DNA of 64,000 nt from contig NZ_FRBY01000006.1 in NCBI RefSeq assembly GCF_900142735.1, positions 124,001-188,000 of the forward strand, written 5' to 3'. The notes beneath the pieces are model-generated. The model made no database searches. It was not told the origin of the DNA and saw nothing but the letters and a program-made list of their open reading frames with translations. Made by a program: the position numbers and the translations under genes. How positions within the stretch are numbered: position 1 is the stretch's first letter; each line of letters starts with the position of its first letter. The DNA is from Flavobacterium saccharophilum (GTDB lineage Bacteria > Bacteroidota > Bacteroidia > Flavobacteriales > Flavobacteriaceae). Positions 8,700 through 17,024 of the stretch are shown one piece after another.

Positions 8700-11456
8700 T
8701 TATTCTTCTCTTTCTCTTTGTTTTCTTTTTCCGCCCTTTTCGGCTGCAAAATTTCCAATTTTATACGCTACTGAAAACATTACATAACGTTTTAAAACCG
8801 TATTCTCTTCGTCACGGATGGATGTCGCAGAAATTGTTCTGGTAGCACTTTGATTCTGGTTCAGCACATCATAAACTTTTATTTTGGCATACAGTTTTTT
8901 ATCTAAAAATCCATAAGACAAACTCGTGTTCCAGAGAAAAAAATCTTTTTTGAAATCGCTGGAAATATTAGAATTATAAGTATAACCGAAATCATTACCG
9001 AAAATTAAATTTGCCGGCCAATAGCTTGTTGTTTGCAAATTAACTCTGTGCACTACATTTGAAGTTGCATCTCGTGTGTAATTCTCATATTTTGTTTCAT
9101 TATAAGATAAACTGTAAGAAGGTGAAACTACCAGTAATTCGCCATATTCATAAGACAAATAAACTTTTGGTGTAACGGCTGTAGATTTAGCATTATACAT
9201 AACAGCGTTTGTAAAACCTTTATCAAATGTATACGTTCCGTTTAGTGCCAGGCCATATCGCAAAACATGAGCATCTTTTTTAACAGACTGGTTCCAGTTT
9301 CCACCAACAGAAAACGTATATGTTCCGCTCGTATTTACATAAGTTGTTGTTCTTTTTCCACTCTCATCATAAAAAGAAGTTGAGTAAATATCTGTACTAT
9401 AATAATCTCCTTTAGCATTCAAACTATATCCTGAACGTGTGCGGAAATCAAAATTTCTGAAGCTAAAATTAGCTGTGCTTTTTTCTACTGGTTTCAAATT
9501 CGGATTTCCTATAATTGTATTCAGCGGATTGCTCAAATTGGCAATTGGCAATAAAAAACTGGATGCCGGAAGTGTATTTGAATAATCGTATTTAAAAGCC
9601 AAATTTTTAGAACGGCTAAACTTGTACCTAAATTGAGCGGTACCAAATGGCAATGCATATTTTTTATTCAGATCAGTTTCTTTACCTAGATATAAACCAT
9701 GATTATCATAAGCAATTATCGAAGTTTTAGTATCCAGATTTACTGTAAACTTATTTTTCTGCAACGTAATCCCGAATTTCGGGCTAACCGAATTTTGTCT
9801 TGAAGTGGTATAAGTCGTCAAAGATTCATTTATATCAGAATAAGATTGTGAACCCGCATCAAAATCAAAGGTTTTTTGATCCTTAATTTCATTTTTCCAA
9901 TCAAAATCAGATCCAAATCTAATTCGCAAAGAATCGGTTATAGGTTCTGTATATTCAATGTCTAAAGAGTAAATATCATTCGTATTTCTATTGCTGCTCG
10001 TTTGATTTCGTTCATCATTTGGTTTATTGTCCTGATAAAAAATAGTCTCTGAAATGTTCAGCGCATCTGTATCGGCTTTTGTATTATTATTGTCAAATAC
10101 AAAACTTAGGTTTCGATTTTTTTTCTCAAAAACTTTATTAAAATTAAGCGTATTGGCAAAATTAAGTGTATTATTTTCTTTGTGAGATTCGGCCGTGCTT
10201 TCGTTTAACGAAGCTCCATTTTCATCTTCAGAAAAACTGGACGACGACGAATCGCTATTGACACGGGTTTGATTAAATTTTGGCGTAAAAACAATTCGAG
10301 TCGTTGGATTGAGTTTATATTCTAACTCAAGATTAATCTTGTTTCCCGTATTTTCATTTCTTGTTTTGGCATCAGATTCGGTAAGAATATTTCCTGTTGG
10401 CAAAAAACTCAGCTGATTCGCTTTACTGTCATTATTAGTGATTGTGTTCGAAAAATTATAGCTGCTTGAAACTGCCAAATCTTTATACCAATCGTCTGAA
10501 TAATTAATTCCGGCCAAATTAGACTGGGTAATTCCTTTTCCGCTTGTAGTACTTTCTCTATTGGCATTATTGTTTCTGCCGCCGCCCATATTATCAAACA
10601 CATCGTCCATAGAAAAACCGGTCGAATTAATATTATTTGAAGAAGCTAAAACACTTATTTTTTGTTTATTATTGAAGAAATTCAGCATCAGACTGCTTTC
10701 ATAACGATCATCTGAGCCATAACCGCCAAGCATTTTTCCGAAGAAACCTTTGTTTTTCTTTTCGTCGATTGTGAAATTTATGGTAGAATTATCTGAACTC
10801 GATTCTTGTTTCGCCAGTTCTTCTTTTTTTGTTTTGAAATCCGAAACCTGAACCTTTTTTATAATTTCAGCTGGCAAATTTTTTAAAATCATAGCGCCGT
10901 CTTTATCAAAAAAAGTTTTTCCATTGACTAAAAACTGCGTCACTTCCCTCCCGTTTACAGTAACTTTTCCGTCGTTATCAACATCAACCCCAGGTAATTG
11001 CTTTAATAAAGTTTCGACATTGGCATCCGGGCGGACTTTATATGCCGAAGCATTAAATTCTAATGTATCTTTTTTAACTGCAATTGGCGGAGCTTCCGTT
11101 TTAATAATTACATTTTCTAAAGCATTTACATTCTCAAGCAAATACAATTTTCCAAAATCTTTGCTTTCCAGAAGTGATTTCTGCTCTTCAACCAGCGTTT
11201 GATAACCCATATAATTGATTTTCAAAAAAACAGGTTTATCGATTTTTTTTGTATTGATGCGGAAAACACCATTTTTATCCGTAGTAGCATATTCAATCAC
11301 TGTAGAATCTTTTACGGTTGTAAAATAAACAGTTGCCATTTCGAGAGGAAGCTGTGTATTGATGTCAATAACCGTTCCTTTGATCAGGATATCGTTCTGG
11401 GCATTTGCCGTGTAACAAAAAAGAAAAAACAATAAAAGAGAGAGGGATTTGGTCAT
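8700..11456 (-). CDS. Outer-membrane beta-barrel protein, OMP_b-brl_3 type
   Basis: 918 residues. A signal peptide (about 1-19, ending ANAQ) leads into a CarboxypepD_reg-like domain (about 24-100, IKGTVIDINTQLPLEMATVY). A plug-like part follows (about 130-215, LETLLKQLPGVDVDNDGKV and VNGREVTQFLVNGK). The long barrel is rich in Asn, Ser and Thr. It lacks a typical TonB box and belongs to the TonB-receptor-like family annotated outer membrane beta-barrel protein. The C-terminus has an unusual charged extension after the last strand (EKGGKRKQREREE). The function is unknown. It is convergent with the DUF2490 gene. Confidence 0.88.
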   Translation of the reverse strand: MTKSLSLLLFFLFCYTANAQNDILIKGTVIDINTQLPLEMATVYFTTVKDSTVIEYATTDKNGVFRINTKKIDKPVFLKINYMGYQTLVEEQKSLLESKDFGKLYLLENVNALENVIIKTEAPPIAVKKDTLEFNASAYKVRPDANVETLLKQLPGVDVDNDGKVTVNGREVTQFLVNGKTFFDKDGAMILKNLPAEIIKKVQVSDFKTKKEELAKQESSSDNSTINFTIDEKKNKGFFGKMLGGYGSDDRYESSLMLNFFNNKQKISVLASSNNINSTGFSMDDVFDNMGGGRNNNANRESTTSGKGITQSNLAGINYSDDWYKDLAVSSSYNFSNTITNNDSKANQLSFLPTGNILTESDAKTRNENTGNKINLELEYKLNPTTRIVFTPKFNQTRVNSDSSSSSFSEDENGASLNESTAESHKENNTLNFANTLNFNKVFEKKNRNLSFVFDNNNTKADTDALNISETIFYQDNKPNDERNQTSSNRNTNDIYSLDIEYTEPITDSLRIRFGSDFDWKNEIKDQKTFDFDAGSQSYSDINESLTTYTTSRQNSVSPKFGITLQKNKFTVNLDTKTSIIAYDNHGLYLGKETDLNKKYALPFGTAQFRYKFSRSKNLAFKYDYSNTLPASSFLLPIANLSNPLNTIIGNPNLKPVEKSTANFSFRNFDFRTRSGYSLNAKGDYYSTDIYSTSFYDESGKRTTTYVNTSGTYTFSVGGNWNQSVKKDAHVLRYGLALNGTYTFDKGFTNAVMYNAKSTAVTPKVYLSYEYGELLVVSPSYSLSYNETKYENYTRDATSNVVHRVNLQTTSYWPANLIFGNDFGYTYNSNISSDFKKDFFLWNTSLSYGFLDKKLYAKIKVYDVLNQNQSATRTISATSIRDEENTVLKRYVMFSVAYKIGNFAAEKGGKRKQREREE

Positions 11457-11544
11457 AAATAGCTGGTTAATAATTATAAGACCAATAAAGAACGCAAAGG
11501 TTTAATTTTCAATTTTAAGATTTTCGAAATTTCTATAATCTCCA

Positions 11545-11578
11545 AAAAAAAATCCCCGCTAAAACGGGGATTTTTTTA
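11545..11578 (-). terminator. Terminator downstream of der
   Basis: The stem AATCCCCG / CGGGGATT (8 bp, six-base loop) has A residues on one side and seven T residues on the other, so it could work on both strands. It lies immediately after the der stop codon. Confidence 0.85.
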
Positions 11579-12889
11579 TTATTTCTCTCTAATATAAATG
11601 TCGATCGGCACTCCTGCAAAGTCCCAATTTTCTCTAATTTTATTTTCAAGATATCTTTTGTATGGTTCCTTAACGTATTGTGGCATGTTGGCAAAAAACA
11701 CAAACTGAGGCGTTAAAGTTGGCAACTGCATACAATATTTAATTTTCACATACTTACCTTTTGTAGCTGGTGGCGGATAAGCTTCAATTACTTTCAACAT
11801 GTATTCGTTGAATTTTGAAGTAGCGATTCTTTGTTTTCTGTTTTCAAAAACCTGAACTGTAGCTTCTAATGCTTTCAATAAACGTTGTTTCGTTAAAGCC
11901 GAAACGAACAAAATTGGCACATCAGTAAAAGGCATTAATTCTTTTTTGATTTTCTCTTCGTAATCGCGTGTTGACATAGTATCTTTTTCAACCAAATCCC
12001 ATTTGTTTACTAAGATTACAACACCTTTACGGTTTTTCTCAGCCAGCCAGAAAATACTCTGATCCTGACCTTCAAATCCACGGGTTGCATCGATAACCAA
12101 TATACAAATATCTGCATGTTCAATCGCACGAACTGAACGCATTACAGAATAAAATTCTAAATCTTCCTTCACTTTAGCTTTACGACGGATTCCCGCAGTA
12201 TCTACCAAGTTAAATTCAAAACCAAAACGGTCAAATTTTGTATCAATTGCATCACGAGTAGTTCCTGCAATATCCGTAACCATGAAACGTTCCTTACCAA
12301 TTAAGGCATTGATAAAACTTGATTTACCAGCATTAGGACGACCTACAACAGCAAAACGAGGTAAAACCACTTCTTCCTGAACTGGCTCTGGTTTTACTGG
12401 GAAAGATTCGATCAAAGCATCTAATAAATCTCCAGTTCCACTTCCTGAGATACTTGCAAATGTGAAATATTCACCTAAACCAAGGTTATAAAATTCAAGC
12501 GCATCTTTCTCACGCATTGCATTATCAACCTTATTCACAGCCAATAAAACTGGTTTTGTCACTTTACGCAATAAACGTGCAACAACATCATCCATTGGTG
12601 TAATTCCTTCTTCTACATCAACCACAAAAATAATAACATCAGCTTCGTCGATAGCAAGCTCCACTTGTTTACGGATTTCTCCTTCAAATACGTCATCAGA
12701 TCCGCGAACATATCCGCCGGTATCAATTACAGAAAACTCTTTTCCGTTCCACTCGCTTTTACCATAGTTTCTATCACGGGTAACCCCAGATACAGAATCT
12801 ACAATAGCTTCTCTTCTTTGTATCAGCCTATTAAAAAGGGTTGATTTCCCTACATTAGGTCTTCCTACTATCGCAACAATGTTATTCAT
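11579..12889 (-). CDS. der: Ribosome biogenesis GTPase Der (EngA)
   Basis: Essential GTPase for 50S ribosomal subunit assembly, 436 residues, the usual length. It has two consecutive G domains with P-loops GRPNVGKS (about residues 8-15) and GRPNAGKS (about 182-189). The DTGG and DTAG switch II motifs and two NKxD motifs (NKVD, NKWD) are present. A C-terminal KH-like domain includes YPPPATKGKYVKIKYCMQ. All nucleotide-binding motifs are intact. It lies downstream of era on the same strand, separated by 384 bases holding a repeat element, so co-transcription is uncertain. Confidence 0.98.
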   Translation of the reverse strand: MNNIVAIVGRPNVGKSTLFNRLIQRREAIVDSVSGVTRDRNYGKSEWNGKEFSVIDTGGYVRGSDDVFEGEIRKQVELAIDEADVIIFVVDVEEGITPMDDVVARLLRKVTKPVLLAVNKVDNAMREKDALEFYNLGLGEYFTFASISGSGTGDLLDALIESFPVKPEPVQEEVVLPRFAVVGRPNAGKSSFINALIGKERFMVTDIAGTTRDAIDTKFDRFGFEFNLVDTAGIRRKAKVKEDLEFYSVMRSVRAIEHADICILVIDATRGFEGQDQSIFWLAEKNRKGVVILVNKWDLVEKDTMSTRDYEEKIKKELMPFTDVPILFVSALTKQRLLKALEATVQVFENRKQRIATSKFNEYMLKVIEAYPPPATKGKYVKIKYCMQLPTLTPQFVFFANMPQYVKEPYKRYLENKIRENWDFAGVPIDIYIREK

Positions 12890-13072
12890 TTTTTTGAATT
12901 TTTGATTTTAGACTTTAGATTTTTGATTTTAGTATCCCATAATCAATCACTTATATATCCAAAATGCTTTATTTTAATTTTTTGCAAAGGTAGTTAAAAA
13001 AAGTTGCTGAGATGCTAAGTTTCTAAGTACCTAAGATTTTTATTATTTTTCCTGTTATTTTGAGGTTTTTTT
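12890..13072. other. der-era intergenic region, first part
   Basis: Non-coding. 12899-12935 repeats the TTTTGATTTTAGA motif seen also at 2953-3016. 13004-13035 has short GCTAAG/CTAAG repeats. No promoter or gene was recognised. Confidence 0.5.
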
Positions 13073-13162
13073 TAGGAGCAATTTCCTGCTATCCGTTTCA
13101 ATCTTTTCTGCCGAACCCCGGCAAAAAAGGATTTCCACTTCTATCAGGGCTAGAGATTCGGG
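13073..13162 (-). repeat. Structured intergenic element, copy 2
   Basis: On the minus strand the core reads GATAGAAGTGGAAATCCTTTT (20 of its bases: GATAGAAGTGGAAATCCTTT), then a hairpin loop TGCCGGGGTTCGGCA, then AAAAGATTGAAACGGATAGC. This matches copy 1 at 8601-8693 in both conserved halves but has a different, more stable loop. It sits between era and der. It may be transcribed as part of an era-der message. Confidence 0.6.
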
Positions 13163-13273
13163 ATATTAAGAACTTTTTCGTCTCAAATTTCAAAACCTAA
13201 AACAATTTACTCGTTCCAATTTCGCATTTCAAACTTGAAACCTGAAACTTTAAACCTGAAACAAAACAAACCT

Positions 13274-14155
13274 CTATTGATTATACCCGAAACGTTTCAA
13301 CATATTAGCGTTGCTTCTCCAGTTTTTGTTCACTTTAACAACCAATTCAATGTGAATTTGCTTTCCGAAGAATTTCTCTAAATCTGCACGAGCATCGGTT
13401 CCTACTTTTTTAAGAGCCGCACCTTTATGTCCAATGATAATTCCTTTTTGGGTTTCGCGTTCTACCATAATGATAGAACGAATTCTGATAATTTTTTCGT
13501 CTTCAAAAAACTCTTCCGTAACGATTTCAACCGCATATGGAATCTCTTTGCTGTAATTCAACAAGATTTTCTCACGAATTGTTTCGTTTACGAAAAAACG
13601 TTCTGGTTTGTCTGTTAATTGATCTTTTGGATAATATGCCGGAGATTCTGGCAATAGAGAAATAATTCTGCTGAAAACTTCCGGTACATTAAAATTCTGT
13701 AAAGCCGAGATTGGGAAAATTTCAGCATTAGGTACTTTCGCTGTCCAAAACGCTACTTGTTCCTCTAATTGTTCCTGATTGGAGTTATCAATTTTATTCA
13801 ACAACAACAAAACCGGAATTTTAGCATGGATAATTTTATTAAAGAAAGCTTCGTCCTTTAAGTCCTGCTCCCCTATTTCGACCATGTAAACCAAAATATC
13901 AGCATCTTCAAAAGCCGATTTTACGAAGTTCATCATCGACTCCTGCATTTCATAAGCCGGTTTGATGATTCCTGGGGTATCTGATAATATAAGTTGAAAA
14001 TCTTCGCCATTCACGATTCCAAGAATACGGTGACGAGTTGTTTGTGCTTTTGATGTAATGATTGATAATCTTTCTCCAACAAAGGCGTTCATCAATGTTG
14101 ATTTTCCAACGTTTGGATTCCCGATGATGTTTACAAAACCTGCTTTATGTGACAT
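13274..14155 (-). CDS. era: GTPase Era
   Basis: Ribosome-associated GTPase that binds the 3' end of 16S rRNA during 30S maturation; about 293 residues, the normal length. The G domain has GNPNVGKS (P-loop, near residue 12), DTPG and NKID. The C-terminal KH domain contains IIGHKGAALKKVG followed by the usual ARADLEKFFGKQIHIEL and ends at RFGYNQ. An in-frame ATG at 14161 would add two residues; the start at 14155 (MSHKAGFVNIIG) is preferred because Era homologues usually begin this way. It runs towards der, also on the minus strand. Confidence 0.97.
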   Translation of the reverse strand: MSHKAGFVNIIGNPNVGKSTLMNAFVGERLSIITSKAQTTRHRILGIVNGEDFQLILSDTPGIIKPAYEMQESMMNFVKSAFEDADILVYMVEIGEQDLKDEAFFNKIIHAKIPVLLLLNKIDNSNQEQLEEQVAFWTAKVPNAEIFPISALQNFNVPEVFSRIISLLPESPAYYPKDQLTDKPERFFVNETIREKILLNYSKEIPYAVEIVTEEFFEDEKIIRIRSIIMVERETQKGIIIGHKGAALKKVGTDARADLEKFFGKQIHIELVVKVNKNWRSNANMLKRFGYNQ

Positions 14156-14251
14156 TTGCATATTATTTATTTTACAAAGGTAGTCATATCAACTCAATAC
14201 AGAAAATAAAACATTTTTTAAAGTTTTCGTTGGATTTCTCAAAAAACGGCG

Positions 14252-14259
14252 TATCTTTG
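14252..14259 (+). promoter_or_regulatory. -7 promoter element of the first initiator tRNA gene
   Basis: TATCTTTG fits TAnnTTTG and ends 12 bases before the tRNA. The 20 bases TATCTTTGCACCCGAAACAT are identical before the second initiator tRNA at 57929. A TTG at 14230-14232 is a possible -33 element. Confidence 0.65.
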
Positions 14260-14271
14260 CACCCGAAACAT

Positions 14272-14344
14272 CGCGGGATAGAGCAGTAGGCAGCTCGTCG
14301 GGCTCATAACCCGAAGGTCACAGGTTCGAGTCCTGTTCCCGCTA
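14272..14344 (+). tRNA. Initiator tRNA-fMet (anticodon CAU), copy 1
   Basis: A 73-base cloverleaf with CTCATAA in the anticodon loop (anticodon CAT). The acceptor stem is GCGGGA paired with TCCCGC, and the first pair is unpaired (C1 against U72), the mark of an initiator tRNA. The anticodon stem carries the initiator run of three G-C pairs (CGGG and CCCG). The T-loop TTCGAGT is normal. CCA is not encoded. Its sequence is identical to the copy at 57929-58001. Confidence 0.95.
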
Positions 14345-14350
14345 CTAAGT

Positions 14351-14378
14351 AAAAGCTTCAGAGAAATCTGGAGCTTTT
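14351..14378 (+). terminator. GAAA-loop terminator after tRNA-fMet
   Basis: AAGCTTCAGA and TCTGGAGCTT pair around a GAAA tetraloop, followed by T residues. It is one of five near-identical copies in the window (see also 15435, 21693, 34943 and 42662). It is positioned to end tRNA transcription. Confidence 0.8.
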
Positions 14379-14560
14379 TCGTTTAAGCTAGAAACGCAAA
14401 AAGTCAAGAGACTTTTATCAGGTTTACAACTTATAAGAAACAAAAAAATTACGCAAAGTCTAAAGAGACATTTACGCAGCTTTTTTTGAGAACACTTGGA
14501 AGAGCAGAGGGAATTAAATGTTCTATCATTTTTGTAGAATCTGAACCGAAATTCATTTAC

Positions 14561-15352
14561 TTAATTTTTTAAAGATTTGTTTGGTTGTAAACGATATAAA
14601 AATACACAAGCTATTAGAAAAAAGAGCGTAGTTATCAGGGATCCTTCAAAACCAAAATCTCCTCCACTTAAAAAAAATGGTTCTGCAGGAACATAATCTA
14701 AAATGCTTATTACCTTAATGCCACTGATACTACTACCCAATACACAACCAATCGAAAAATTCCAAAAAGCATGTATAAAACTTGTCAATACAATTGAATT
14801 GCTTTTTAAGTATATTATACTAAAAAAAACACCAGCTATCGCAACATTAAATAAACCTACAATATTAATATTTGGATTGAATAAATGAAAAAAGCTAAAA
14901 AATAGAGAAACTAGTATTACATCTTTAATTGAAATATCATTAACCAGAGTTTTATAGGGAATAAATCTGAAAAGAATTTCCTCTAATAATGCCGAAAAAA
15001 ATATCAAAATAAAATAAATAATAATTTCAATATCCCAATTATAAAAATCGTATACCTTAATTAATTTAAACACAATTAAAAAAGAATATATAAACAAAGG
15101 TATTAAACAGGTAAGTAAAATTGTATTATTGTATAAACCTTCACCAACAAAATTAGTTTTAAAATTACTATATAATTTTTCTTTCTTGAATAAATATATT
15201 ATATATATCAATTGAGGACAGAAAGTAGCTATCCATATTTTATAACTGAATGTTTTTGTATTTAAATCTTCAAAAGCAATAAAAAGAAAAGGTATAGATA
15301 TACAAGAAATGACTAAAAAAGCTCTAATATAAAAGTTTACTATTTTTTTCAT
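14561..15352 (-). CDS. CPBP (CAAX) family intramembrane metalloprotease
   Basis: Multi-spanning membrane protein, 263 residues from the ATG at 15352; a longer reading frame reaches 15382. The three CPBP motifs are visible in order: EEILFRFIP (EExxxR), FFSFFHLF (FxxxH) and HAFWNFSIG (HxxxN). Six to eight hydrophobic helices surround them. The family includes Abi/CAAX proteases and immunity proteins to peptide bacteriocins; the substrate is unknown. The gene sits alone between a tRNA-fMet 3' end (14336) and a duplicate of that end (15418), so it looks inserted. It is AT-rich compared with era and der. Confidence 0.87.
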   Translation of the reverse strand: MKKIVNFYIRAFLVISCISIPFLFIAFEDLNTKTFSYKIWIATFCPQLIYIIYLFKKEKLYSNFKTNFVGEGLYNNTILLTCLIPLFIYSFLIVFKLIKVYDFYNWDIEIIIYFILIFFSALLEEILFRFIPYKTLVNDISIKDVILVSLFFSFFHLFNPNINIVGLFNVAIAGVFFSIIYLKSNSIVLTSFIHAFWNFSIGCVLGSSISGIKVISILDYVPAEPFFLSGGDFGFEGSLITTLFFLIACVFLYRLQPNKSLKN

Positions 15353-15417
15353 ATTGAAAATTAAATCATTATCATCCGACACTCACTACAACGTTCCTAG
15401 GTAACGCTTCGTAAATA

Positions 15418-15461
15418 TTCCCGCTACTAAGCTAAAGCTTCAGAGAAATCTGGAACTTTTT
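15418..15461 (+). repeat. Duplicated tRNA-fMet 3' end plus terminator (attachment-site-like)
   Basis: Repeats 14336-14379 with three differences in 44 bases: TTCCCGCTACTAAG from the tRNA acceptor end and beyond, followed by the GAAA-loop terminator. No tRNA body precedes it. The two copies bracket about 1.04 kb that contains only the CPBP gene. This is the arrangement left by integration into a tRNA 3' end. No integrase is visible. Confidence 0.75.
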
Positions 15462-15525
15462 TTGGATTACTTTAAAAAAAACTTTGCTTTCATGAGCGAT
15501 ACGCTCGAGCCAACAGCACCAATTT

Positions 15526-16206
15526 TTACTTAGTTTCCTTTTCTATTTCTTTAATTATTTCTTTAGCAGCTTTTATTTGTTGGTCATATACTTGGACAAT
15601 TTCGGTTGATATTCCTCCTAATATATTTAATCTGGTAATATTTGAGTCATCAATTAGAGACTCCATCCCCTTATCTGTGACTCTTAATGATGTTTCAACA
15701 GATAAATTACCAAAAAACTTTTCGGCATTAGCTAATCTAAGCATATTTTGCTGATAGTATTTAAGAATTGCTGATTTCAATTTTTTATTTTCTATATAGC
15801 CTATTTTTCCGCTTGACTTAAACCCATCATAATCACCGGTAGAGGTTTCTCTATTAATAAATGGTGGCAAGGGATTGATTTTTAATTTTTTAAACTCTTC
15901 ATAATCTGATTTATACTGATTGACTTTTTCTAAATTTTTATTAAAGCTTTTCAGCCTTGTTGAATACGTTTCCATAAGAAGAATATCCTGATTCAAATCC
16001 TGATTCAAATCTGTTAAAAATTCTCTTGCCTCTTCTCTTTGATGACTTTTTTCACTCATACTATGAAACCAAATAGAAATCGTAACAGCAAAAACAATTA
16101 TGCATATTTCTACGATAATTTCCTTTACTTTCTCTCCAAATGTGTGTTCTGTATTTTTCACAGTTTTGTAAATTTTTTTTGAATGTTTCGTTATTTCTTC
16201 TTGCAT
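15526..16206 (-). CDS. DUF6090-like membrane protein, paralogue 1
   Basis: 226 residues. It begins MQEEITKHSKKIYKTVKNTE. A single transmembrane segment (about residues 28-46, VEICIIVFAVTISIWFHS) is followed by a charged helical domain (REFLTDLNQDLNQDI) and a long helical tail. It resembles the Bacteroidetes DUF6090 family; its function is unknown. The conserved GFKSSGKIGYIENKKLK segment also occurs in the neighbour at 16276-16983, so the two are tandem paralogues. The pair and the next gene share a strand and may form one unit. Confidence 0.75.
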   Translation of the reverse strand: MQEEITKHSKKIYKTVKNTEHTFGEKVKEIIVEICIIVFAVTISIWFHSMSEKSHQREEAREFLTDLNQDLNQDILLMETYSTRLKSFNKNLEKVNQYKSDYEEFKKLKINPLPPFINRETSTGDYDGFKSSGKIGYIENKKLKSAILKYYQQNMLRLANAEKFFGNLSVETSLRVTDKGMESLIDDSNITRLNILGGISTEIVQVYDQQIKAAKEIIKEIEKETK

Positions 16207-16275
16207 TTTGTTTTTGTAAAATGTTATTCTGTTAAAGTTGTACGCTCGCCAAACACTGGTTGTGCGTTCGTTTTT

Positions 16276-16983
16276 TTATTTATTCTCTTCCTTGTCAATT
16301 TCTTTTATAATTTCCCTCGCTTGCTTAATAGCATCTTCATAAGGTTTTTGATTGTATTTGGTAAAATCATTAATACCTGACAAAATTATCTTTGTCTTCT
16401 GTTTTAGCACAGTTTTATTTATATCCTCATCTTCTTTTCCACTTAGTAATAAATCTACATATTTTGAAGTGAGTTTGTCGTATGATGCTTCGACATGCAC
16501 TATCTGTGGAATAGTTTGCTGATAATAACTCAAAATCTCATTTCTTACGTTTTGATTTTCTATAGTATTTATTTTTCCACTAGATTTAAAGCCTTCATAT
16601 CGCCCATTATTTACTATTGTATTAATGAGATTTGTACCGGATTGGATCTGTTGATGATTCGCTTTAATACTGTCTATCTTTTTTGGTGTAAGATGCAAAG
16701 CAAATGATATTTGTTGCTGCGTTTTATCTAGTTTTTTTTTGGTCTCTTCTAGGTTTGAAATGTCATTTTGCAAATCTTCTTTCAACCCAATTAAAAATGT
16801 TTGCGCATCTTTATGTTCATGTCTTTCTTCGCTCCAGGAGTGAAGCCAAATTGAAAGTGAAACTGCAAATACGATGATTAAAATTTCAGCAAATACTTCC
16901 TTTGCTTTTTCTTTGAAAGAATGTTTTTTATTGTTCATCTCTGAATAGATTTTTTTTGAGTGTTTTATTATTTCGTCTTGCAT
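16276..16983 (-). CDS. DUF6090-like membrane protein, paralogue 2
   Basis: 235 residues with the same plan as the gene at 15526. It starts MQDEIIKHSKKIYSEMNNKK and has one transmembrane segment (about 31-48, AEILIIVFAVSLSIWLHS). A charged segment (LIGLKEDLQNDI) and helical, coiled-coil-like sequence follow. It shares the GFKSSGKINTIENQNVR block with its paralogue. No catalytic motif is evident. The 69-base gap between the two paralogues resembles the leader of this gene (TTTGTTTTTGTAAAAT against TTTTGGTTTTGTAATTT), consistent with a tandem duplication that has since diverged. Confidence 0.75.
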   Translation of the reverse strand: MQDEIIKHSKKIYSEMNNKKHSFKEKAKEVFAEILIIVFAVSLSIWLHSWSEERHEHKDAQTFLIGLKEDLQNDISNLEETKKKLDKTQQQISFALHLTPKKIDSIKANHQQIQSGTNLINTIVNNGRYEGFKSSGKINTIENQNVRNEILSYYQQTIPQIVHVEASYDKLTSKYVDLLLSGKEDEDINKTVLKQKTKIILSGINDFTKYNQKPYEDAIKQAREIIKEIDKEENK

Positions 16984-17024
16984 GTTTTGGTTTTGTAATT
17001 TTAACTCTGGCTTTTGATGGCAGT

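Noticed and set aside
15494..15506. Short hairpin GAGCG-ATA-CGCTC as terminator of the DUF6090 genes
   Set aside because: The stem has only five pairs and no adjacent T run in the right orientation.
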